Shown here: positions 25,297-35,145 of the stretch, in pieces
How the letters are laid out: each line of letters begins with the position of its first letter
Numbering within the stretch: position 1 is the first letter of the stretch
Assembly: GCF_017254915.1 (NCBI RefSeq)
Contig: NZ_JAFKCT010000001.1
Location: forward strand, 248,001 to 312,000
DNA from: Algoriphagus oliviformis
GTDB lineage: Bacteria > Bacteroidota > Bacteroidia > Cytophagales > Cyclobacteriaceae
Direction of reading: 5' to 3'
Length of the DNA: 64,000 bases
Notes under the pieces: model-generated
What the model was told of the DNA's origin: nothing
Database searches by the model: none
The model's input: only the letters and a program-made list of their open reading frames with translations
Program-made: the position numbers and the translations under genes

Positions 25297-25921
25297 GGGT
25301 GAAAAAGTCCTCCGATTCTTGGGGATGGAGGGTCAACACGTTGGCGGAAACAAGGCGCACCAGCGTCTTTGAAGCCAGAAATGGCGGGATCTTGGCCAAC
25401 TTCTGAAATTCCTTCAGCGTGATCCGCTCCTTTTCCTCGAGGGCTTTCATCAGGATTTCTTCCTTCCAGCCGTAGGTAAAAATCGTGTCTCTGGGAACCC
25501 GGCTTCTTCGCAGCACCTCCCAGACCTCTCGGCTCGCCTGCACGCTCCGATCCTGCACGCGGATGTAGGATTGCTTTCGCTCCCCCTCCTTCAGATAGTG
25601 TGGACGGTCGATGCTAAGCGGAATCCGGAATACCGCCACGCCCTTTTTCTCCGAAAGCTTCACCGTAAAAACCTCCGTCCGCAACTCTGGAAAAATCAAT
25701 TCCCGGATGGCTTTTTCAAGTACAAAAATCTCTTCCTCGATATAGCGCTGCCCGCTCACCGTGCCGTCATCGTCCACTCCAATCAGCAGGTCGCCTCCTG
25801 CCGTGTTGGCCAATGCGATCACTTCCCGGACGATCTTCTCGGGAAAAGCCGCCTTTTTCTTGAATTCTATCTTCAGCCCCTCGCCTTTGGCAGCCAGGGC
25901 CTTCACTTCCTGAAGGGTCAT
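25286..25921 (-). CDS. AlbA_2-domain (Schlafen-like) DNA-binding protein
   Basis: 211 aa. The N-terminal 130 residues are an AlbA_2/divergent-AAA-4 domain: EGLKIEFKKKAAFPEKIVRE, ALANTAGGDLLIGVDDDGTV (the conserved N-x-x-GG-x-L-x-IG-V-D-D-G block) and KQSYIRVQDRSVQASRE. The C-terminal 60 residues look like a winged helix (ITLKEFQKLAKIPPFLASKTLVRLVS). Such proteins are treated as putative transcriptional regulators or nucleic-acid binders. It is convergent with and overlaps the PLP enzyme. Confidence 0.85.
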   Translation of the reverse strand: MTLQEVKALAAKGEGLKIEFKKKAAFPEKIVREVIALANTAGGDLLIGVDDDGTVSGQRYIEEEIFVLEKAIRELIFPELRTEVFTVKLSEKKGVAVFRIPLSIDRPHYLKEGERKQSYIRVQDRSVQASREVWEVLRRSRVPRDTIFTYGWKEEILMKALEEKERITLKEFQKLAKIPPFLASKTLVRLVSANVLTLHPQESEDFFTLKS

Positions 25922-26107
25922 AGCTTAGAAATATGGATATACGCTTTTCTGCCAGTAAGCGAGTTTTCAATAACAATCGGGCCTGTCTGCTCAAGCAGGC
26001 TGGAAGACCGATGGCGGAAGACCGAAGAGTTGACAAAGCTAGAGTTTACTGGTTGTTTCCCTCGAGCCGTTCGGATACTGGAAAACAAGCGCATATCTAC
26101 ACTTGGA

Positions 26108-28150
26108 TTAATTTCCCAGACCTCGATTGAGTCCTTCCAGTCGGGATTTTTGGGCTTGCCACTCGTCCCGCAGTCGGGCGGCTTCCATGAAGTTGAGCTC
26201 CTTGGCCGCCTTTTCCATGAGTTTCTGGGTCTGGACGATAAGCTTCTCCAACTTGTCTTTGCTGAGGTACTCGACCACCGGATCGGCTGCCACCATCGCC
26301 TCGGCAGGCATAGGCTCGGCGTAGTATTTCACCCCTTTCTTGGAATCGGCGACCTTCGTCTGTCCCATGATCTTGTCTCGGGACTTGATCACCGTAGTCG
26401 GCGTGATGCCATGTTCCTCGTTGTAGGCCATTTGCAAAGCCCTTCTACGGCGAGTCTCGTCGATGGCTGCCTGCATGGATTCGGTGATTTTGTCCGCATA
26501 CATGATCACGCGGCCTTCGGAGTTTCGCGCGGCACGGCCGATGGTCTGGACTAGGGAGCGCTCATTTCTCAGGAAACCCTCCTTGTCCGCATCCAAGATC
26601 GCCACGAGGGAAACCTCCGGCAGATCCAGTCCTTCCCGCAGCAAGTTCACCCCTACGAGCACGTCGAAAACTCCCAATCTCAGCTCCCGCAAAATCTCCA
26701 CGCGATCCAGCGTTTTGACCTCGGAGTGGATGTAGCGGGACTTCACTCCCGCCCGCTCGAGGAACTTCTGCAGCTCCTCGGCCATACGCTTGGTGAGAGT
26801 CGTCACCAAAACCCGAGCCTCAGTCTTAATGGTTTGGTCAATTTCTTCTAGTAGATCGTCAATCTGGTTTTGGCTCGGACGGATGTCGATGGTGGGATCC
26901 AAAAGCCCGGTAGGACGGATGATCTGCTCCACGACCACGCCCTCGGTGAGCGCCAGCTCGTAGTCGGCTGGAGTCGCGGAGACATAGACGACCTGGTTGG
27001 TGAGGGTCTCAAACTCCTCAAACTTCAGCGGTCGGTTGTCCAAAGCAGAAGGCAGGCGGAAGCCGTAGTCCACCAGATTCACCTTTCGGGAGCGGTCTCC
27101 GCCCCACATCGCGCGGATCTGCGGCACCGTCACATGGCTCTCATCGATCACCAGCAGGAAGTCATCCGGAAAATAGTCCAAGAGACAGAAAGGTCTCGCC
27201 CCTGGCAGCCTTCGGTCGAAGTAGCGGGAATAATTTTCCACCCCAGAGCAATAGCCGAGCTCGCGGATCATCTCCAGGTCAAACTCCGTCCGCTCCTGCA
27301 GCCGCTTGGCCTCCATGAATTTTCCTTCCTTTTCGAAGAAATTCACCTGCGCCACCATATCGTCCTGGATCTCATGAATCGCAGTCTGTATGGTTTCGCG
27401 GCCGGTCACAAAGAGGTTGGCGGGAAAGATGGAGATGATCTTTTCGTCAGAAAGCTTCTTGCCCGTGGCGGGCTCGATGCGCTGGATCGCCTCGATCTCG
27501 TCTCCCCAGAAGAAAATCCGGTAAGCAAAATCGGCGTAGGCCACAAAGATATCCACCGTGTCGCCCTTCACACGGAACGTACCGTGCGTGAGATCCATTT
27601 GCGTGCGACTGTACAGGATGTCCACCAGCTTGAAAAGCAACTGGTTTCGCAGAATCCGGTCGCCTTCCTGGAGGCGTACGACGTTTTTGCCAAACTCATC
27701 CGGATTGCCAATACCGTAGATACAGGACACCGAGGCGACGACGATCACATCGCGCCGCCCTGTAAGCAGGGAAGAAGTGGCACTCAGCCGGAGCTTTTCG
27801 ATCTCTTGGTTGATGCTGAGATCCTTCTCGATATAGGTGCCGGAGCTGGGGATAAAAGCCTCCGGCTGATAGTAATCGTAGTAGGAGATGAAGTACTCGA
27901 CGGCGTTTTCGGGAAAAAACTGCTTGAACTCACCGTAAAGCTGCGCCGCCAAAGTCTTGTTGTGGCTGAGCACCAAAGTAGGCTTTTGCGTCTGCTGGAT
28001 CAGGTTGGCGACGGTGAAGGTCTTGCCCGAGCCGGTCACGCCGAGCAATACCTGCGCAGGCTCGCCAGCCTGCACCCCGGCAGTGAGTTCCGCAATGGCT
28101 TTGGGCTGGTCGCCCGTGGGTTGGTAGTCAGAGGTCAGTTTAAAATCCAT
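26108..28150 (-). CDS. uvrB: Excinuclease ABC subunit B
   Basis: 680 aa, full length for UvrB, the helicase-like damage-verification subunit of nucleotide excision repair that passes from UvrA to UvrC. Walker A GVTGSGKT is at 37-44, the beta-hairpin with [20 protein letters not shown] is about residues 90-110, DESH is in [12 protein letters not shown], motif V/VI is in [14 protein letters not shown] and QTIGRAARN, and the C-terminal UVR domain ([21 protein letters not shown]) is near 635-665. All motifs are intact. It lies alone, 52 bases downstream of the Lnb-like gene on the same strand, so co-transcription is possible. Confidence 0.98.
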   Translation of the reverse strand: MDFKLTSDYQPTGDQPKAIAELTAGVQAGEPAQVLLGVTGSGKTFTVANLIQQTQKPTLVLSHNKTLAAQLYGEFKQFFPENAVEYFISYYDYYQPEAFIPSSGTYIEKDLSINQEIEKLRLSATSSLLTGRRDVIVVASVSCIYGIGNPDEFGKNVVRLQEGDRILRNQLLFKLVDILYSRTQMDLTHGTFRVKGDTVDIFVAYADFAYRIFFWGDEIEAIQRIEPATGKKLSDEKIISIFPANLFVTGRETIQTAIHEIQDDMVAQVNFFEKEGKFMEAKRLQERTEFDLEMIRELGYCSGVENYSRYFDRRLPGARPFCLLDYFPDDFLLVIDESHVTVPQIRAMWGGDRSRKVNLVDYGFRLPSALDNRPLKFEEFETLTNQVVYVSATPADYELALTEGVVVEQIIRPTGLLDPTIDIRPSQNQIDDLLEEIDQTIKTEARVLVTTLTKRMAEELQKFLERAGVKSRYIHSEVKTLDRVEILRELRLGVFDVLVGVNLLREGLDLPEVSLVAILDADKEGFLRNERSLVQTIGRAARNSEGRVIMYADKITESMQAAIDETRRRRALQMAYNEEHGITPTTVIKSRDKIMGQTKVADSKKGVKYYAEPMPAEAMVAADPVVEYLSKDKLEKLIVQTQKLMEKAAKELNFMEAARLRDEWQAQKSRLEGLNRGLGN

Positions 28151-28202
28151 AGCATCTCTCCCAACAACGAAATCGGGTCAAAAGGTTTTCAAAACTCCAA
28201 AA

Positions 28203-29402
28203 TCAGCCTCTTGCCAGCGACCTACCTCCCAGATTGTAGTAGAGGTAGTTCGTGCGAAGAATGATCACCAGCAAGAGCGGGATCAGGCTCGGGTGAAAAG
28301 ACTGCCAACCCAATATCCAAAAAACCACCGCGGCATCCGCCAGAATCAGCGCGAAAAGCAGGTATTTTTTTACCCAGGGTTCAAATCGTTTTTTGGCCAA
28401 ACCATATACCAGCGCCAGATGGCCGGGGAAAGCCCAAAGCAGGTTCCAGTTCCACTTGGTGGCAGCATGGTCGGTGAAAAACCACAAGAACGCCAGCAGC
28501 AAGCCCAGCAAGCCAAGGATCGCGAACAGGCCCAGGTCGAAGCCAAGGAAGAGGCGTTTCTTTTTGTGGCCGATGACAGTCAAAAGCATAAAAAGAATGG
28601 CTACTCCCCACATCAGGTAGTAGGGGTTTACCAGGCCCATTTCAAATTCCGACTTGGGATATTCCAGCACCGTGCGGGAAGCTTTCACGAGCGGTCTGGA
28701 TGGGCCGTCGCCTTGGATGGTAGCTTTGGCGAAAGCCGCCTCCATGTAATCGGGCAAAAACTGCTCCTCCCGCTCCGTGGCATCGCGGTCGATCACCGAG
28801 CCCAGCGCCAGATCTATCCCAAAATCCGCCCAAGGCAGGGGATAGACGTACTCGTCGATGAGGTTTCGGAAGGTCTTTTCCTCCTCTTTCACCGTCTCAT
28901 CCCAAGAGAGCTGCTCGCCCAGGGCCGCCTCAAAGGCATCACGGATCTTGGTAGCGCAGTTGTTGAAGAAAAACTCGTAGCTGTAAAACCGCCTCGAGGG
29001 CTCCGCCTCCGTCCACAGATACTCCACGATCCGGCGCTGCTGATCCTCGCTCAGATCCAGCACCTGCTCCCGCACGTCCCGCTGATAGTAGTCATACTCC
29101 CTCAGGAAGTTGGGAAAGGTGGTGACGCTGAGGTAATAGTCGTCCAGCTGCCCCATGGTGAACTTCCCGTAGAAATTGGGGGCGCTGAAATCAAAAGTCC
29201 CGTAGTTGAACACCACATCCTGCCCAGCGGGCTCCACTTGCCTCACCCGAATGGCGCTGTGGCCAAAGCTGGAATAAAGCTCCTCTCCCGGCGAACAGGT
29301 CAAGAGGCTGATCTCATACACCTGCGCACGGGCCGGAGCTAACCCCATGAAAACCAGCAAAAAAAGAAGGTAAACTAGTTTGTTTTTAGAGACCTCTTGC
29401 AT
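28203..29402 (-). CDS. lnb: Lnb-type lipoprotein N-acyltransferase (DUF4105)
   Basis: 399 aa. A signal sequence (about 1-26) is followed by an exported Lnb_N/DUF4105 domain with SSFGHSAIR (His48) and FFFNNCATKIRD (Cys149), the conserved His and Cys of the family. After residue 255 come four or five membrane helices (for example LMWGVAILFMLLTVIG and LFAILGLLGLLLAFLWFF). Lnb proteins of Bacteroidota replace the missing Lnt enzyme and acylate the N-terminal cysteine of lipoproteins; this window carries several lipoproteins that would be substrates. Family assignment is firm; the symbol is given by family only. Confidence 0.82.
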   Translation of the reverse strand: MQEVSKNKLVYLLFLLVFMGLAPARAQVYEISLLTCSPGEELYSSFGHSAIRVRQVEPAGQDVVFNYGTFDFSAPNFYGKFTMGQLDDYYLSVTTFPNFLREYDYYQRDVREQVLDLSEDQQRRIVEYLWTEAEPSRRFYSYEFFFNNCATKIRDAFEAALGEQLSWDETVKEEEKTFRNLIDEYVYPLPWADFGIDLALGSVIDRDATEREEQFLPDYMEAAFAKATIQGDGPSRPLVKASRTVLEYPKSEFEMGLVNPYYLMWGVAILFMLLTVIGHKKKRLFLGFDLGLFAILGLLGLLLAFLWFFTDHAATKWNWNLLWAFPGHLALVYGLAKKRFEPWVKKYLLFALILADAAVVFWILGWQSFHPSLIPLLLVIILRTNYLYYNLGGRSLARG

Positions 29403-29434
29403 AAATTAAACTACTTTTTTAAATCCCTGTTTTT

Positions 29435-31750
29435 ATGGATATACGATCCAATTTAGTATTCAGGTGGATTTTTTTTAACCGCCGAATATACTGGTTAATT
29501 CTGGCAGTTGCCGAGGTCAACCTACTTCTTGGAGAGGCATTTCCCCAAGAATTGAACGCCTATAAAACCATCGCAAGCGGGAATTTCCAAAGCATCTCCA
29601 TTTGGGCTGTTTGGGACGGCTTCGCCTGGAACCCTGCCACCGTCAAACCGGGCCAGGGAAACGACATCTACATCGACCAAACCCACACCTTGACTCTTAC
29701 GGCAAACGAGTCTGTGAAAAGTGTGTTTATCAATGCTGAGACAGGCGCAGGGCAAAAACTGGTTTTGTCGGGCTTTCAGCTCCATGTCTATGGATCTTTG
29801 CACGCCTTTTCAGGAGCGGCACCCGGTACTCCGGACAATGCTTGGAACAGCCAAAACTGGATTGGAAATTCGATTTCAAGCACGATTGTATTCAAAGGCA
29901 CTTCTCGGGTAATCAGTCAGAAAAACAGTTGGAGTGCACAGACTACACAAAGTCGCTTTGCCGTCGTCTTCGAAGCTGATCCGGGGGAAACGCTGACGTT
30001 GGAAGCGCCTTTCAAAGCGCTCTCATTCACCATTCGCTCGGGAACTCTACTGCAAAAAGTCGATACTTCGGTGATACCCAATACATGCTTTACGCTGTCC
30101 TTCAACACGGAAACTTCGGTATTTGGCTCCGGACCATTTGGCAGCTTAAGCATCGAGCCTGGAGCGACGTTTATCTCCCAATGCAACGCCAATATCCTCA
30201 ACCGATCTACCAGCGGTACGACTAGCGCCCTCAACTTCGACCTTCAAAATGGCGGCACGCTCATCTTGGAAGGAAACGCCCCGAGGATAGAGGCCGCAAA
30301 CTTCCAGCTCAACGGCAAAGTCATTTTCCGTGGGGGTTCCGCCGCCAAAAACTACCTTGCCAGCACCTATTCTGATGCATCCGCTCCCATTGTGGTACGG
30401 GACATCGAGATCCAAGGAAACCAAAACCTCAGCCTGCCGAGTCAGCTCACGCTTTTGGGGAGTTTGGAAAAGACTGGATCTGGGAATTTCATCGCTACCG
30501 GTACTAGCCTGACCTTGGCCGGATCGGGCGACCAAGAAATCATCGGCTTCCCGCTCTCCGTGCGAGACCTTAATCTGAACAAGCCCAGCGGCACATTTTT
30601 CCCAAACTCACCTCTTACCATCCTCCGGAATCTCACCCTCACACAGGGCAGCATGGACTTGGGGGGAAACAATATGGCCATCAACACGGGGCTGGCTGGC
30701 TCGTTGAGCTACGCTGGTGGCTCTTGGAAAAATGTGGGGCTGTTCAGCTACCATGGCCTGCCCGCTTCCCTGACCGGGACAAATGCCACCTTTCCATTTG
30801 AAGACAGCCGAAATGGCGGCATCCGAAAAGTCCAACTCCTTGGAAACTCCTCCGGGGGAAATCTGACCATCGCGCTGACAGAATACACCGGTGCCGAGTA
30901 CAATTCCGGATTTGATGATGTGGACGGCACCAAGATCCTGTACCGCCTGTTCAGCTTTTTCCAGTTTACGGGAATGACTCCGAGTCCCAACCCGCTCGAA
31001 TTGAGGATCTCGGCGGATAAGCTGATCGTCGATGACGTGGATGACCTGAGAATCGTCGGCACTGGCTACCCCGCTCCGGGCAACCATCTGCCGGGACTTG
31101 ACCCCACGGAGCTTTGGGCGCGGCGGAGCCTGACCTTTGCGGATCTGGACGGGAAAAACTTCACGGTCGGCAGCTTTCGCACCCTATCCGTTTTGCCGAT
31201 CCGCTGGCTGGACATGCGCGCGACGCAAACCGATCAGGGAATCTTGCTGAAATGGAAAGTACTCTCGGCCGACGAGGACTTGCTTTTTGAAATACACAAA
31301 AGCCCAAATCCATTGGAATCCATGTGGGAAAAAATCGGGGAAGCGAGCTTGCTCGGCGGTGGAAGTTCAAGTGAAGAGTTCCTGTTTTTGGACAAAGCAG
31401 CAAAGCTGTCGGGGGAAAACTACTATCGGATCAAGCAAGTGGACCAGGCGGGCAACGCTGTCTGGAGCAAGGTCGTGAAAGCTTCCCTGCAAAACGAAAC
31501 CACAACAAACAGGCTGCTCATCTCTCCAAACCCCTATTCCTCCGGCCCCTTGCATTTGGAGCTTCCCGACCACTTGGACTGGAAAGTCGCAGAGGTGGTG
31601 ATCCAAAATTTCCAAGGAAAGCTGCTGGGCCAATACAAATACCCCGAGACGGACCTAGCCGAGGTGGCGCAAAACCTCCCTCCGGGAGTCTACTTTATTT
31701 GGGTGATTTCGGAACAGCACAGACTTGCCGGGAAGTTGATCAGGAAATAG
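29435..31750 (+). CDS. Secreted protein with type IX secretion sorting domain
   Basis: 771 aa. A long N-terminal signal (hydrophobic residues about 17-35) is followed by a beta-rich passenger in which TLT, LxVxGSL and GTLxxLxG strand repeats suggest a beta-helix or stacked beta-sandwich. Near residue 590 there is a fibronectin-like LLKWKVLSADEDLLFEI block. The last 80 residues form a type A T9SS C-terminal domain: LLISPNPYSSGPLHLEL, VVIQNFQGKLL, LPPGVYFIWVIS and a final GKLIRK. It is exported by the gliding/type IX machinery and anchored or released at the surface; its function is unknown. Divergent from the Lnb gene (32-base gap). Confidence 0.82.
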   Translation: MDIRSNLVFRWIFFNRRIYWLILAVAEVNLLLGEAFPQELNAYKTIASGNFQSISIWAVWDGFAWNPATVKPGQGNDIYIDQTHTLTLTANESVKSVFINAETGAGQKLVLSGFQLHVYGSLHAFSGAAPGTPDNAWNSQNWIGNSISSTIVFKGTSRVISQKNSWSAQTTQSRFAVVFEADPGETLTLEAPFKALSFTIRSGTLLQKVDTSVIPNTCFTLSFNTETSVFGSGPFGSLSIEPGATFISQCNANILNRSTSGTTSALNFDLQNGGTLILEGNAPRIEAANFQLNGKVIFRGGSAAKNYLASTYSDASAPIVVRDIEIQGNQNLSLPSQLTLLGSLEKTGSGNFIATGTSLTLAGSGDQEIIGFPLSVRDLNLNKPSGTFFPNSPLTILRNLTLTQGSMDLGGNNMAINTGLAGSLSYAGGSWKNVGLFSYHGLPASLTGTNATFPFEDSRNGGIRKVQLLGNSSGGNLTIALTEYTGAEYNSGFDDVDGTKILYRLFSFFQFTGMTPSPNPLELRISADKLIVDDVDDLRIVGTGYPAPGNHLPGLDPTELWARRSLTFADLDGKNFTVGSFRTLSVLPIRWLDMRATQTDQGILLKWKVLSADEDLLFEIHKSPNPLESMWEKIGEASLLGGGSSSEEFLFLDKAAKLSGENYYRIKQVDQAGNAVWSKVVKASLQNETTTNRLLISPNPYSSGPLHLELPDHLDWKVAEVVIQNFQGKLLGQYKYPETDLAEVAQNLPPGVYFIWVISEQHRLAGKLIRK

Positions 31751-31824
31751 GCCCAATATTGCTTGGCGGGAAAGGCTCTTTTCCCCGATTTCCCTATCTT
31801 ACCCATCCAACCCCAAACCAACCT

Positions 31825-33138
31825 ATGACCTTTGTTTTTGTTTTGCTCAGCATAGCGATCCTGGTGCTGCTGATCGTGTGGGCCAAGCTCAATCCCTTTC
31901 TTGCTTTTTTGATATCCGCCATCGCCGCTGGGCTCATGCTGGGACTGCCCGCTGACCAAGTCGCCAAGTCCGTGCAAAAAGGCATGGGGGCGATGCTGGG
32001 AGACCTGGTCATCGTGATCGTGACCGGAGCGATGCTCGGCAAGCTGGTCTCCGAGAGCGGGGCCGCACAGCGGATCGCGGGCTTTTTGATGAAGATCTTT
32101 GGGCAAAAGTACATGACCTGGGCCATGGCCGTGACAGGTCTGATCGTGGGTATTCCACTGTTTTACAATGTGGGCTTCGTGCTGCTCGTGCCCTTGGCTT
32201 TTACCGTCTCCTACCAATACAAACTTCCCGCGGTGTACGTGGGCATTCCCCTGCTGGCTGCACTTTCGGTGACGCACGGGTTCCTTCCCCCACATCCCTC
32301 ACCGGCGGCCTTGGTGGCACAGTTTGACGCCAACATGGGCCTCACACTTTTCTACGGATTCCTGATTGCCATCCCGACCATCATCATCGCGGGGCCGCTT
32401 TTTGCGCCATTTCTGAAAAACATCAAATCCGAGCCACTGAAGACTTTCCAGTCTGAGCCAAAGCCTGAAAGTGAACTCCCCGGCATCGGGAACAGTGTCT
32501 TCACCGCACTGCTGCCGGTGATTCTGCTCATCGGCACCACAGCCCTAAACCTGAACATCGCCTCAGAAGACCCCATTCGCCCCCTGGTCAACTTCATCGC
32601 AGATCCCGGCGTGGTGATGCTGGTTTCGCTCCTCTATGCCACTTTCTCCCTGGGAATCCTGCGAAAAACCGATATGGTGAAGCTCATGGATATCTACACC
32701 GTCGCCACCAAAGACGTGGCGATGATCCTACTCATCGTAGCCGGAGCCGGGGCGCTCAAACAGATTTTTACCGATACGGGAGTCAGCTTGACAATTGCGG
32801 AAAGCCTCAAAACCTGGGATATCCATCCGCTCGTCCTGGCATGGATGATCACCGCTGTGATCCGAGTTTGTGTAGGATCGGCCACCGTAGCGGGACTCAC
32901 GACCGCAGGCATCATCGCGCCGCTGGTCACTACGATGAACGTCGATCCTAATTTGCTCGTGCTTTCCATTGGAGCGGGCAGCCTGATGTTTTCCCATTTC
33001 AATGACGGGGGGTTCTGGATGTACAAAGAGTTTTTCAACGTAAGCATCAAGGACACCATCAAATCCTGGTCGCTGATGGAGACTATCGTGGCAGTCGCGG
33101 GACTTGTCGGCGTCCTGATTTTGGATCTTTTTGTCTAA
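31825..33138 (+). CDS. GntP-family permease (gluconate/D-serine type)
   Basis: 437 aa from ATG 31825 (MTFVFVLLSIAIL), the normal GntP length; the same frame is open further up but lies in the preceding gene. About 12 hydrophobic helices and the family signatures are present (GLPLFYNVGF-like GIPLFYNVGFVLLVPLAF, THGFLPPHPSPAALV, SATVAGLTTAGIIAPL, FSHFNDGGFWMYKEF). GntP proteins take up gluconate, D-serine or other hydroxy or amino acids with protons. It is followed after 22 bases by a RidA protein, an arrangement seen in D-amino-acid utilisation loci, so a D-amino-acid or hydroxy-acid substrate is plausible. Confidence 0.92.
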   Translation: MTFVFVLLSIAILVLLIVWAKLNPFLAFLISAIAAGLMLGLPADQVAKSVQKGMGAMLGDLVIVIVTGAMLGKLVSESGAAQRIAGFLMKIFGQKYMTWAMAVTGLIVGIPLFYNVGFVLLVPLAFTVSYQYKLPAVYVGIPLLAALSVTHGFLPPHPSPAALVAQFDANMGLTLFYGFLIAIPTIIIAGPLFAPFLKNIKSEPLKTFQSEPKPESELPGIGNSVFTALLPVILLIGTTALNLNIASEDPIRPLVNFIADPGVVMLVSLLYATFSLGILRKTDMVKLMDIYTVATKDVAMILLIVAGAGALKQIFTDTGVSLTIAESLKTWDIHPLVLAWMITAVIRVCVGSATVAGLTTAGIIAPLVTTMNVDPNLLVLSIGAGSLMFSHFNDGGFWMYKEFFNVSIKDTIKSWSLMETIVAVAGLVGVLILDLFV

Positions 33139-33160
33139 TTTCAATCCAAATTTTACCTCA

Positions 33161-33625
33161 ATGGAAACCCCTGAAATCAACTTTGCGAAGCTCGGACTGA
33201 GCCTTCCCCCAGCCCCAAAACCACTAGGCGTCTACAAGCCTTGCCTCATCGACGGCAAATATCTCTACCTCTCCGGCCACGGTACCGTACAGGACGATGG
33301 CAGCCTCATCATCGGCAGAATCGGTCGGGACATGGATATGGACGAGGGCAAACTGGCGGCTCGACAGGTCGGTCTGGCCATGCTGTCCACGATCAAGGCA
33401 AACGTCGGCAGCCTGGACAAGGTGAAGCGCGTGATCAAAGTACTGGGAATGGTGAATTGCACCCCTGAGTTTGAGCGTCACCCATTCATTATCAATGGAT
33501 GCAGCGAATTGTTTGCGAGTGTGTGGGGAGAGGAAAACGGGATCGGTGTGCGCTCTGCCGTAGGCTTTGGCTCATTGCCCGACAACATTCCGGTGGAAAT
33601 CGAAGCGCTCTTTGAGCTTCACTGA
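33161..33625 (+). CDS. RidA-family enamine/imine deaminase
   Basis: 154 aa from ATG 33161. Conserved blocks are YLSGHGTVQDDGS, RQVGLAMLSTIKANVGSLDKVKRVIKVLGMV, and a C-terminal IGVRSAVGFGSLPDNIPVEIEAL, where the arginine is the catalytic residue of the deaminase-active RidA proteins. These enzymes hydrolyse reactive 2-aminoacrylate-type intermediates made by PLP enzymes. The coupling to the GntP permease upstream suggests a role in use of an amino acid that passes through such an intermediate. It ends 5 bases before the convergent mltF stop. Confidence 0.9.
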   Translation: METPEINFAKLGLSLPPAPKPLGVYKPCLIDGKYLYLSGHGTVQDDGSLIIGRIGRDMDMDEGKLAARQVGLAMLSTIKANVGSLDKVKRVIKVLGMVNCTPEFERHPFIINGCSELFASVWGEENGIGVRSAVGFGSLPDNIPVEIEALFELH

Positions 33626-33629
33626 GGCA

Positions 33630-35021
33630 TCAGGGATCTACCAGCGTCTTGTAGGACTCAAACAGGCTGAGTACATCGCGGACATAGTTGACCGCGATGT
33701 GGCCTTTGGCAAAGCCGCTTTTCACGATCGGATCACGATAGTACTCGGGATCGCTTTTTAGGTTGAGATACGTCGCGACATCCTTCCAGCTTCTGGTGTT
33801 CTTACCATATTTCAGGGTCAGTCTCCAAGCATCCTCCACGTGGCCTTGGCCGATATTGTAGGAAGCGAGGATAAATCGGATGCGCTCTTTCGAGTCCGGC
33901 ACCCTTTGCCTCCAAAACTTATCCAAGTACTGCAGGTATTTCACCCCTCCTTGGAGGGATTGGACAGGATCATTGGGATTGGTCACGCCAAACCGCTCCA
34001 AGGTCACGGGCATCAGCTGCAGAAGTCCCTCTGCGCCCGCATAGGACGTAGCCGTGGTGTCAAACCCGGACTCCTTGTACACCAGAGCCGCCAATAGCCT
34101 CCAGTCCCAGCCCAGCTCTCCGGCACCGTCTCGGATGATCTCATCAAAGACAGAGATCTTGTTCCCCGCCAGTGAGGAAAACTGGCTGTTGGATCGGTAG
34201 TAGCTGTTTCTGGAGTTGAGGAAATATTTGGCGTAGAGGTCTGGGATAAAGCGCTTCTTTTTGTCCGTCAGCCAGACATTGACCTCCTCGAGTAGCTTGG
34301 GGGAGTTTTTACGTACGGCCCAAGCCACAGTTCCTTCCTCGGCCACCTTCAGATTGATGTCCAAGCCTTGGTAGTAAGTGGCATTGGCTTGCGCGATGTT
34401 TTTGTCCGCCACAGTCCAGCGGATCTCCTCGTCAGCGACACGGTCGATCAGGGTCTCTTCGTGGTCGGGTGATTCCAGCACCGTAAAGTCCAAGGATAGC
34501 GAATCCTTGATCTGGTTCAGCTGGTTTTTGTACACCGTCCCTTTTCGCACATGGATGGTGTCACTGCCAAAGCCTTCCCAAATCACCGGCGTCTCCATTG
34601 ACTTCAGCCCCACCACGACGGTACTCATCGTCCCCAGGGCTTGGGTGAATTCGATCCGCTCGGAGCGGGATGCGCTTTGCTCCAGGTTCATCGCGATCAA
34701 GTCCACCTTGCCCGCATCCAAATGCTCAAAGGCCGACTCGATGTCGTTGACGACGACATATTTGATCTGAACGCCGAGCCTCTTTCCCAGATCCCTGAGA
34801 AGCTCAAACTCGTAGCCCATCCGCCGACCGCGGTAGATATAATAGCTCGTGGAGTTGTTGTCGACCGCCGCTCGCAGCGTGCCTCTGGTCTTGATCCCCT
34901 GAAGGTCAAGCACGTAAGGGTCGTGAAATATTTTTTCGAACTTCCCCTCCAAAAAAGTACACTGCACGCCGAAAAGCATCAGTGTGAGCAGGGAAAAGGT
35001 CAGAATCAGTGTTTTTCTCAT
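33630..35021 (-). CDS. mltF: Membrane-bound lytic murein transglycosylase F-like lipoprotein
   Basis: 463 aa. A lipobox ends at Cys21 (LFGVQC). Residues about 45-270 form a type-3 periplasmic solute-binding domain (GTLRAAVDNNSTSYY, FELLRDLGKRLGVQIKYVV, VDLIAMNLEQSASRSERIEFT). From about 300 there is an SLT lysozyme-like domain with the catalytic glutamate in ALVYKESGFDTTATSYAGAEGLLQLMP. MltF cleaves glycan strands to 1,6-anhydro products; the binding domain regulates it. It lies alone, convergent with ridA. Confidence 0.92.
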   Translation of the reverse strand: MRKTLILTFSLLTLMLFGVQCTFLEGKFEKIFHDPYVLDLQGIKTRGTLRAAVDNNSTSYYIYRGRRMGYEFELLRDLGKRLGVQIKYVVVNDIESAFEHLDAGKVDLIAMNLEQSASRSERIEFTQALGTMSTVVVGLKSMETPVIWEGFGSDTIHVRKGTVYKNQLNQIKDSLSLDFTVLESPDHEETLIDRVADEEIRWTVADKNIAQANATYYQGLDINLKVAEEGTVAWAVRKNSPKLLEEVNVWLTDKKKRFIPDLYAKYFLNSRNSYYRSNSQFSSLAGNKISVFDEIIRDGAGELGWDWRLLAALVYKESGFDTTATSYAGAEGLLQLMPVTLERFGVTNPNDPVQSLQGGVKYLQYLDKFWRQRVPDSKERIRFILASYNIGQGHVEDAWRLTLKYGKNTRSWKDVATYLNLKSDPEYYRDPIVKSGFAKGHIAVNYVRDVLSLFESYKTLVDP

Positions 35022-35111
35022 TCCTTTCGGAAATATCCGGGATGGGTCTGAAGCCCATTTGGCAAACGCTATGCCAAAAGAAAAACCAAGTGTTTCTTAA
35101 AAAAAGCGAAT

Positions 35112-35144
35112 AAAAAACGGAAGCTTTCGGGCTTCCGTCTTTTT
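35112..35144 (-). terminator. Terminator of the efflux operon
   Basis: Minus-strand stem acggaagc / gcttccgt with loop ccgaaa and a run of T. It directly follows the outer-membrane channel gene; the A-run on the other side also gives it a weak bidirectional form. Confidence 0.85.
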
Positions 35145-35145
35145 G

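Noticed and set aside
26870..28264. Long open frames opposite uvrB, the Lnb gene, the efflux genes and the TonB receptor
   Set aside because: They mirror well-defined genes on the other strand and contain no family motifs, so they are by-products of the high-GC third codon base.
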